This document shows positions 6,325-10,850 of a stretch of 10,850 bases of DNA, piece after piece. The notes beneath the pieces were generated by a model. The model had not been told where the DNA came from, did no database searches, and saw only the letters and a program-made list of their open reading frames with translations. Position 1 is the stretch's first letter. The number at the start of each line of letters is the position of its first letter. Source of the stretch: Flavobacteriales bacterium (GTDB taxonomy: Bacteria > Bacteroidota > Bacteroidia > Flavobacteriales > Flavobacteriaceae); contig JALVEJ010000151.1 of NCBI GenBank assembly GCA_027031025.1, positions 1 through 10,850 of the forward strand, read 5' to 3'. A program made the translations under genes and the position numbers.

Positions 6325-6774
6325 TTAAATAAGTTCAACTTTACCTCCGGCTGCCTCAATGGCTTCTTGGGCTTTTTTAGAAATTTTATGAGCATAAACA
6401 GTTATTGCCGATTTAATTTCGCCTCGACCGAGTATTTTTAACAATTCTCTTTTGCCCACCAAACCTAAGGCTACAAAATCCTCAAAAGTTACCGTGTCCT
6501 TTATTTTGCCTTTATCAATCAGTTCTTGCAAAGTATCCAAATTAACGCCTTGATACGTTACATGATTGATATTAGTAAAACCAAATTTCGGCACCCTTCT
6601 GTACAAAGGCATTTGGCCTCCTTCAAAACCGGGCGTACGTGAGTAACCTGAACGGGATTTAGCTCCCTTATGTCCACGGGTTGCAGTGCCACCACGTTTA
6701 GAACCTTCTCCTCTACCCTTTCTTATATCTTTTTTTACTGAACCTTTTGCAGGTTTTAGATTATGTAATGCCAT
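6325..6774 (-). CDS. rplO: 50S ribosomal protein L15 (uL15)
   Basis: L15 is a 50S protein needed late in subunit assembly, with a long basic N-terminal arm threading through 23S rRNA. The 149 residues fit the family (144 in E. coli). The glycine- and arginine-rich arm covers about 1-48 and includes KGRGEGSKRGGTATRGHKG (19-37). FEGGQMPLYRRVPKFGF (50-66) is the diagnostic centre. The C-terminal globular part runs to AIEAAGGKVELI. TAGGAAACA before the ATG is a rare SD-like context in this window, although it overlaps the rpmD stop. The gene lies 6 bases after rpmD and 12 before secY, the conserved spc order. Confidence 0.97.
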   Translation of the reverse strand: MALHNLKPAKGSVKKDIRKGRGEGSKRGGTATRGHKGAKSRSGYSRTPGFEGGQMPLYRRVPKFGFTNINHVTYQGVNLDTLQELIDKGKIKDTVTFEDFVALGLVGKRELLKILGRGEIKSAITVYAHKISKKAQEAIEAAGGKVELI

Positions 6775-6780
6775 TGTTTC

Positions 6781-6966
6781 CTAGTTTTTAATTTCCTCTA
6801 CAGTGACTAAATGCTTCACTTTATTAATCATTCCTTGTATTTGCGGGGTCAAGTCATGTGTGCGTTCTTGACCGATTCGTCTGATACCAAGAGCCTCTAA
6901 AGTTCTTTTTTGATCTTTGGGTCTGTTGATGGTACTTTTGACTTGCTTTACTCTAACTTTTGTCAT
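6781..6966 (-). CDS. rpmD: 50S ribosomal protein L30 (uL30)
   Basis: L30 is a small 50S protein of the spc operon. From the chosen start MTKVRVKQVKS it has 61 residues, near the usual 58-61. The pattern KSTINRPKDQKRTLEALGIR and a C-terminal GMINKVKHLVTVEE fit the family, with the conserved Arg-Pro and Leu-Gly turn. Two ATG codons stand in tandem at 6969 and 6966; the second gives the more typical N-terminus, but the first would add only one Met and cannot be excluded. It is the only gene here that ends in TAG. It lies between rpsE and rplO, as expected. Confidence 0.95.
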   Translation of the reverse strand: MTKVRVKQVKSTINRPKDQKRTLEALGIRRIGQERTHDLTPQIQGMINKVKHLVTVEEIKN

Positions 6967-6977
6967 CATCCAATATT

Positions 6978-7502
6978 TTATCCGTTAAAAACTTTATTGA
7001 GAGAAATCCCTCTTTGTTTTGCAACTGTATGGGCATCTCTCATTTTTAAAAGTGCATCCAAAGTTGCTTTAACCACGTTATTCGGGTCGGATGAACCATG
7101 AGATTTAGTCAATACATCATGAACTCCGGCAGATTCCAAGACGGCACGGACGGCACCACCGGCAATTACTCCGGTACCGGGTGATGCAGGTTTTAAAAAG
7201 ATTCTTGCACCACTGAATTTTCCTAATTGTTCGTGAGGAATAGTTCCGTTAATTACCGGCACTCTGACTAAATTTTTCTTAGCATTATCGATGGCTTTTT
7301 GAATAGCGTCCGGCACTTCTTTGGATTTACCCATTCCGTAGCCAACCACGCCGTTTTTGTCACCGACAACAACTATGGCAGAAAAACTAAAAGTTCGTCC
7401 TCCTTTTGTTACTTTGGTAACACGGTTTACGGCAACCAATCTGTCTTCTAATTCCAAACCTCCCGGTTTTACTCTCTCTATATCTTTATATTTATCAAGC
7501 AT
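6978..7502 (-). CDS. rpsE: 30S ribosomal protein S5 (uS5)
   Basis: S5 helps control decoding accuracy and, with S4 and S3, forms the mRNA entry helicase region of the 30S subunit. The 174 residues compare with 167 in E. coli. The N-terminal double-stranded-RNA-binding-like domain covers about 20-84. It contains VTKVTKGGRTFSF (28-40), the loop in which spectinomycin-resistance changes occur in other bacteria; I see no deletion in it. The C-terminal domain includes PASPGTGVIAGGAVRAVLE (105-123) and the conserved NNVVKATLDAL (141-151). It begins 3 bases after rplR and 11 before the chosen rpmD start. Confidence 0.98.
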   Translation of the reverse strand: MLDKYKDIERVKPGGLELEDRLVAVNRVTKVTKGGRTFSFSAIVVVGDKNGVVGYGMGKSKEVPDAIQKAIDNAKKNLVRVPVINGTIPHEQLGKFSGARIFLKPASPGTGVIAGGAVRAVLESAGVHDVLTKSHGSSDPNNVVKATLDALLKMRDAHTVAKQRGISLNKVFNG

Positions 7503-7505
7503 ATC

Positions 7506-7862
7506 TTAAAATTTTAATCCACCTTTTCTGGCGCCTTCGGCCAATGATTTAACACGACCGTGATATAAAAAACCGGCACGGTCAAAAGTAACATTTTCAA
7601 TACCTTTTTCCAAAGCAATTTTGGCTATTTTTTCTCCAACCAAAGCTGCTTTTTCAGTTTTGGTGCCTTTTTTTCCTGCGACTTCCTTATCTCTTGATGA
7701 AGTCGCTGCCAAAGTAACACCATTTACATCGTCAATCAATTGCGCATAAACTTCCTTATTACTTCTAAAAACAGAAAGTCTTGGGCGCTCAGGTGTGCCT
7801 TTAACAATCTTTCTGATACGTTTTTGTATACGTCTTCTTCTATCTACTTTATTGAGTTTCAT
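7506..7862 (-). CDS. rplR: 50S ribosomal protein L18 (uL18)
   Basis: L18 binds 5S rRNA and, with L5, anchors it in the central protuberance of the 50S subunit. The 118 residues match the family (117 in E. coli). A very basic N-terminus, DRRRRIQKRIRK (7-18), leads into RPRLSVFRSNKEVYAQLIDD (26-45). The typical end GRVKSLAEGARKGGLKF occupies 102-118. YHGRVKSLAEGAR corresponds to the conserved C-terminal rRNA-binding part. The gene follows rplF by 12 bases and precedes rpsE by 3, the standard order. The start context TTAGTCAT-ATG has no SD. Confidence 0.97.
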   Translation of the reverse strand: MKLNKVDRRRRIQKRIRKIVKGTPERPRLSVFRSNKEVYAQLIDDVNGVTLAATSSRDKEVAGKKGTKTEKAALVGEKIAKIALEKGIENVTFDRAGFLYHGRVKSLAEGARKGGLKF

Positions 7863-7874
7863 ATGACTAACTTA

Positions 7875-8420
7875 TTAGGCTGTTTTACCTGCTTTTCTTC
7901 TAATTTCTTCACCGACATATCTCACGCCTTTACCTTTGTAAGGCTCAGGCTTGCGGAATGATCTGATTTTTGCGGCAATATGCCCGATTAATTGCTTGTC
8001 ATAAGACGTCAATTTAACAATCGGATTTTTACCTTTTTCAGATACGGTTTCAACCTTTACTTCTTTGGGTAATTCAATCATAATATTATGAGAAAATCCC
8101 AAAGATAAATCCAATATTTGTCCTTGGCTAGAGGCCTTATAACCAACTCCAACCAATTCCAATTCTTTGGTCCATCCTTTTGAAACGCCTTCAATCATAT
8201 TAAAAAGCAAAGAACGGTAAAGTCCGTGAAAAGCTTTATGTTTTTTACTTTCTGAAGGGCGTTTAACATGGATGACACCATCTTCAATCTCAAATTCTAT
8301 TCCCCCTTTAATTTCTTGGGTTAGTTCGCCCAATTTACCTTTAACCGTGATCATATTGTCTTTGATATCGACGGTTACACCTTCCGGTATGGTAATGGGT
8401 TTAAATCCTATTCTTGACAT
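7875..8420 (-). CDS. rplF: 50S ribosomal protein L6 (uL6)
   Basis: L6 lies near the factor-binding site of the 50S subunit, beside the sarcin-ricin loop, and consists of two duplicated alpha/beta domains. The 181 residues are slightly longer than E. coli L6 (177). The first domain begins SRIGFKPITIPEGVTV and covers about 1-82; the second covers about 83-175. The signature PEPYKGKGVRY is at 158-168, and ELVGVGYKA (88-96) opens the second domain. The gene starts with GAATT-ATG, a context shared with rpsD. It sits between rpsH and rplR with 12-base gaps on both sides. Confidence 0.98.
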   Translation of the reverse strand: MSRIGFKPITIPEGVTVDIKDNMITVKGKLGELTQEIKGGIEFEIEDGVIHVKRPSESKKHKAFHGLYRSLLFNMIEGVSKGWTKELELVGVGYKASSQGQILDLSLGFSHNIMIELPKEVKVETVSEKGKNPIVKLTSYDKQLIGHIAAKIRSFRKPEPYKGKGVRYVGEEIRRKAGKTA

Positions 8421-8432
8421 AATTCAATTTTT

Positions 8433-8831
8433 TTAATAAACGTAACATAAAACTTCGCCACCTACATTCTCTTTACGAGCTTGTTTATCAGTCATCACAC
8501 CTTTTGAAGTAGAAAGAATGGCAATACCCAATCCGTTTAATACTTTTGGCATATTGTCTACGCCTACATATTTACGTAAACCGGGTTTACTGACTCTTTC
8601 CAACTTTTTAATAACCGGCAATTGACTGTCTTTGTCATATTTGAGGGCGATTTTGATAAATTCTCTATTACCTTCTTTTTCAAATTTATAACTTAAGATA
8701 TAGCCTTGATCATATAAGATTTTGGTTATTTCTTTTTTCAATTTTGAAGAAGGTATTTTCACCACTTTATGTCCTGCGCTTTGTGCGTTTCTAATTCTGG
8801 TTAGAAAATCTGCTATGGGATCTGTATTCAT
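8433..8831 (-). CDS. rpsH: 30S ribosomal protein S8 (uS8)
   Basis: S8 is a primary 16S rRNA binder at the centre of the 30S body and, in E. coli, the repressor of the spc operon. The 132 residues compare with 130 there. DPIADFLTRIRNA (4-16) opens the protein. The C-terminal RNA-binding signature GLGIAILSTSKGVMTDKQA (100-118) and the end GGEVLCYVY are diagnostic. It follows rpsN by 18 bases, the second-longest gap in the cluster, and precedes rplF by 12. The start context ACAAGAAAAAG-ATG is A-rich without a standard SD. I could not identify an S8 control site in the rplX-rplE junction. Confidence 0.98.
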   Translation of the reverse strand: MNTDPIADFLTRIRNAQSAGHKVVKIPSSKLKKEITKILYDQGYILSYKFEKEGNREFIKIALKYDKDSQLPVIKKLERVSKPGLRKYVGVDNMPKVLNGLGIAILSTSKGVMTDKQARKENVGGEVLCYVY

Positions 8832-8849
8832 CTTTTTCTTGTTTTAAAT

Positions 8850-9119
8850 TTACCAACTGGCTTTTTTTACGCCCGGTATTAATCCTTCATTAGCCATTTC
8901 TCTAAAAGTTACACGAGAAATACCAAATACTCTCATATAGCCTCTGGGACGTCCGGTCAATTTACAACGATTATGTAATCTAACCGGCGATGCATTTTTA
9001 GGAAGTTTTTGCAATGCTTCCCAATCACCCGCTTCTTTTAAAGCTTTTCTTTTAGCAGCATATTTGGCTACTAATTTTTCACGCTTGCGTTCGCGGGCTT
9101 TCATTGATTCTTTTGCCAT
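8850..9119 (-). CDS. rpsN: 30S ribosomal protein S14 (uS14), zinc-free form
   Basis: S14 is a late-assembling protein of the 30S head. The 89 residues match the long, zinc-independent type; the short type has about 61 residues and two CXXC pairs. Only one cysteine is present (Cys52 in HNRCKLTGRPRG, 49-60), so no zinc site can form. The N-terminal half (1-35) is helical and highly basic. The end FREMANEGLIPGVKKASW (72-89) is diagnostic. It starts 1 base after rplE, so translation of the two is probably coupled. The start context AAAAAATAAT-ATG lacks an SD. Confidence 0.98.
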   Translation of the reverse strand: MAKESMKARERKREKLVAKYAAKRKALKEAGDWEALQKLPKNASPVRLHNRCKLTGRPRGYMRVFGISRVTFREMANEGLIPGVKKASW

Positions 9120-9120
9120 A

Positions 9121-9678
9121 TTATTTTTTCTTTTTAAATGGTAAACCTAGTTCTTCTAATAATGCTTTAGCTTCTTTATCGGTTTTGGCAGACGTCACAA
9201 AAGTAATGTCCATACCGTTAATTTTATTGATCTTATCAAAATCAATTTCAGGAAATATAATTTGTTCGGTAATTCCTAAATTATAATTTCCACGACCATC
9301 AAATCCGTCCGGTTTGATACCTTGAAAATCTCTTACCCGCGGTAAAGCAATGGTAATCAATCTATCAAGAAATTCATACATTTTATCTTTTCTAAGTGTC
9401 ACTTTTGCACCTATAGGCATGCCTTTTCTCAGTTTAAAAGCCGCAACGTCTTTTTTAGAAATGGTCGGAACAGCTTTTTGTCCGGTAATAGTAGTCAATT
9501 CATCCACTGCATAATCAACCAATTTTTTATCGGATACGGCAGCACCGACACCTCTACTAACAACTATTTTTTCCAATTTCGGCACTTGCATGACATTTTT
9601 GTAACCGAACTCTTTCATCAACGCATCAATGACGCGTTCTTTATATTCTTTTTCTAATCTGGGTGTATACTTCTTCAT
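9121..9678 (-). CDS. rplE: 50S ribosomal protein L5 (uL5)
   Basis: L5 binds 5S rRNA in the central protuberance of the 50S subunit and touches the P-site tRNA and S13. The 185 residues compare with 179 in E. coli. Landmarks are PRLEKEYKERV (6-16), PKLEKIVVSRGVG (33-45), AFKLRKGMPIGAKVTLR (80-96), PRVRDFQGI (113-121) and NYNLGITEQIIFPEI (131-145). A lysine-rich end KKKK closes the protein. It follows rplX by 3 bases and is 1 base from rpsN. In E. coli this junction carries the S8 repressor site; similarity in RNA fold cannot be judged by eye here. Confidence 0.98.
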   Translation of the reverse strand: MKKYTPRLEKEYKERVIDALMKEFGYKNVMQVPKLEKIVVSRGVGAAVSDKKLVDYAVDELTTITGQKAVPTISKKDVAAFKLRKGMPIGAKVTLRKDKMYEFLDRLITIALPRVRDFQGIKPDGFDGRGNYNLGITEQIIFPEIDFDKINKINGMDITFVTSAKTDKEAKALLEELGLPFKKKK

Positions 9679-9681
9679 GGC

Positions 9682-9996
9682 TTAAATTACCTCTTTTGAT
9701 TTTTTAGAAACTCTCACTTTTTTACCGTCTTTCATTTCATAACCGACTCTGGTTGGTTTACCGGTTTTCGGATCAACCAAAGCTACGTTAGAGATATGAA
9801 TCGGAGCTTCTCTTTCTTCGATACCACCTTGAGGATTCTCGGCACTTGGTTTAACATGTTTTTTTATCATGTTAACACCTTCAACAATGACTCTGTCTTT
9901 AGACTTAATAATCTTAAGCACTTTACCTTTTTCTCCTTTATCTTTACCGGCTAATATGACAACTTCATCACCGGTTTTAATTTTAAACTTCTTCAT
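9682..9996 (-). CDS. rplX: 50S ribosomal protein L24 (uL24)
   Basis: L24 starts assembly of the 50S subunit by binding the 5' end of 23S rRNA and later lies at the tunnel exit. The 104 residues equal the E. coli length. The KOW motif lies at about 7-34 with GDEVVILAGKDKGEKGKVLK (9-28). It is followed by VEGVNMIKKHVKP (38-50), the conserved NPQGGIEEREAPIHISNV (54-71), and DPKTGKPTRVGY (75-86). The gene begins 14 bases after the rplN stop and ends 3 bases before rplE. The start context CATAAGTATA-ATG has no SD. Confidence 0.97.
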   Translation of the reverse strand: MKKFKIKTGDEVVILAGKDKGEKGKVLKIIKSKDRVIVEGVNMIKKHVKPSAENPQGGIEEREAPIHISNVALVDPKTGKPTRVGYEMKDGKKVRVSKKSKEVI

Positions 9997-10010
9997 TATA
10001 CTTATGATTT

Positions 10011-10379
10011 TTATAAAACCTCAGGGGCTAATGATACGATTTTCATAAATTGTTTATCACGTAATTCTCTGGCAACGGGACCAAAAACACGTGTGCCTCT
10101 CATTTCACCGGCAGGATTCAACAACACGACGGCATTATCATCAAATCTAATATATGAGCCGTCCGGGCGTCTTACTTCCTTTTTGGTTCTCACAACTACA
10201 CCGGTTGAAACGGTTCCTTTTTTTACGGTACCGTTTGGAGTTGCTTCTTTGACCGTTACAACCACTTTGTCACCCAAAGAGGCGTAACGTTTTTTGGTTC
10301 CTCCCAATACTCTGATAACCAATGCTTCCTTGGCACCGGTATTGTCAGCCACTTTAACTCTTGATTCTTGTTGTACCAT
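10011..10379 (-). CDS. rplN: 50S ribosomal protein L14 (uL14)
   Basis: L14 lies on the 50S interface and forms bridges to 16S rRNA; in other bacteria the silencing factor RsfS docks on it. The 122 residues match E. coli (123). MVQQESRVKVADNTGAKE (1-18) is the classic start. GTRVFGPVARELR (95-107) and the end KIVSLAPEVL are diagnostic. It begins 2 bases after rpsQ with the AATT-ATG context seen in several genes here, and is 14 bases before rplX. No insertions or missing residues are seen. Confidence 0.98.
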   Translation of the reverse strand: MVQQESRVKVADNTGAKEALVIRVLGGTKKRYASLGDKVVVTVKEATPNGTVKKGTVSTGVVVRTKKEVRRPDGSYIRFDDNAVVLLNPAGEMRGTRVFGPVARELRDKQFMKIVSLAPEVL

Positions 10380-10381
10380 AA

Positions 10382-10645
10382 TTACTTAGCTCTTTCTAAT
10401 ATTTCAACTAAACGCCATCTTTTGGTTTTACTCAAAGGACGGGTTTCCATGATTCTTACTTTATCTCCCACATTACAGTCGTTTTTTTCATCGTGAACGA
10501 CATATTTTTTTGTCTTGTGGACAAATTTTCCGTAAAGCGGGTGTTTCATACGTTTAACTTCGGAAACAACAATGGTTTTATCCATTTTGTTTTTGGTAAC
10601 CAAACCGATACGTTCTTTTCTTAGGTTTCTTGTAATATTTTCCAT
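10382..10645 (-). CDS. rpsQ: 30S ribosomal protein S17 (uS17)
   Basis: S17 is a primary 16S rRNA binder in the 30S body, an OB-fold protein. The 87 residues compare with 84 in E. coli. RNLRKERIGLVTKNKMDKTI (6-25) holds the conserved first strands. HPLYGKFVHKTKKYVVHDE (35-53) and DKVRIMETRPLSKTKRW (61-77) are the diagnostic parts. The gene follows rpmC by 14 bases and precedes rplN by 2. The start context ATTAACGAA-ATG has no SD. Confidence 0.98.
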   Translation of the reverse strand: MENITRNLRKERIGLVTKNKMDKTIVVSEVKRMKHPLYGKFVHKTKKYVVHDEKNDCNVGDKVRIMETRPLSKTKRWRLVEILERAK

Positions 10646-10659
10646 TTCGTTAATTTCTA

Positions 10660-10848
10660 TTAGTTACCTCTTTGGTTTAATTCCGTCATCAATCTGGCAA
10701 TTGTTCTACGCATCTTACGGATTTCCATCGGATTTTCCAAGGGTGATACGGCATGACTTAATTTTAAGCTGTCGTATTTCTTTTTCATATCAGCCAATCG
10801 TTCTTGTAACTCGGCTGTTTCCATATTTCTAATTTCAGACATTTTCAT
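10660..10848 (-). CDS. rpmC: 50S ribosomal protein L29 (uL29)
   Basis: L29 is a small two-helix 50S protein at the tunnel exit, next to L23, where the signal recognition particle and trigger factor dock. The 62 residues match the family (63 in E. coli). MKMSEIRNMETAELQERL is a typical N-terminus, and SHAVSPLENPMEIRKMRR (31-48) with IARLMTELNQR (50-60) covers the conserved turn and second helix. The gene appears complete, with its ATG only 2 bases from the window edge, so its upstream context and the expected rplP cannot be seen. Met3 is an alternative start, but MKMSEI is usual in this phylum. Confidence 0.95.
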   Translation of the reverse strand: MKMSEIRNMETAELQERLADMKKKYDSLKLSHAVSPLENPMEIRKMRRTIARLMTELNQRGN

Positions 10849-10850
10849 CT

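Noticed and set aside
7500..7862. Start of a separate transcription unit inside the cluster
   Set aside because: Gaps around rplR are 12 and 3 bases and no promoter-like sequence stands out; the genes read as one operon.
9660..9720. S8 autoregulatory site at the rplX-rplE junction
   Set aside because: E. coli has such a site, but I could not recognise the S8-binding fold by eye; it would need a structural search.

Overview
The window is a housekeeping locus from a low-GC bacterium of the phylum Bacteroidota, most likely Flavobacteriales or a close relative. I base this on the protein sequences: the RpoA start MAILNFQKP, the lysine/glutamate-rich tail on L17, a cysteine-free L36 and an 89-residue S14 without a zinc motif. 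The gene order secY-infA-rpmJ-rpsM with no map or adk, and the near-absence of Shine-Dalgarno sequences, agree. I cannot assign a genus. All 21 genes are on the minus strand, so transcription runs from high to low coordinates. Stop codons are TAA in 19 genes, TAG in rpmD and TGA in eno.

From 10848 down to 1691 lies the 3' part of the S10-spc-alpha ribosomal protein supercluster: rpmC, rpsQ, rplN, rplX, rplE, rpsN, rpsH, rplF, rplR, rpsE, rpmD, rplO, secY, infA, rpmJ, rpsM, rpsK, rpsD, rpoA, rplQ. Gaps are 1 to 18 bases everywhere except 47 bases between infA and rpmJ, where a small hairpin sits near the classical spc/alpha operon boundary. The layout implies one long transcript that makes components of both ribosomal subunits, initiation factor IF-1, the translocon channel SecY and the RNA polymerase alpha subunit. 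The transcript ends in a strong hairpin terminator at 1631-1669.

Downstream of that terminator is eno (enolase), as its own unit or fed by read-through. Past eno, bases 1-319 carry no gene. Bases 25-202 hold at least four short palindromes with the loop TAC and compensatory stem changes, plus a probable fifth in inverted orientation; this looks like a REP-type repeat cluster. I see nothing recognisable in 203-319.

I did not find an undescribed biological system here. The genes are conserved and intact. The points worth a second look are the palindrome cluster, the infA-rpmJ hairpin, the Kozak-like start contexts, the zinc-free L36 and the gene order around rplQ-eno.
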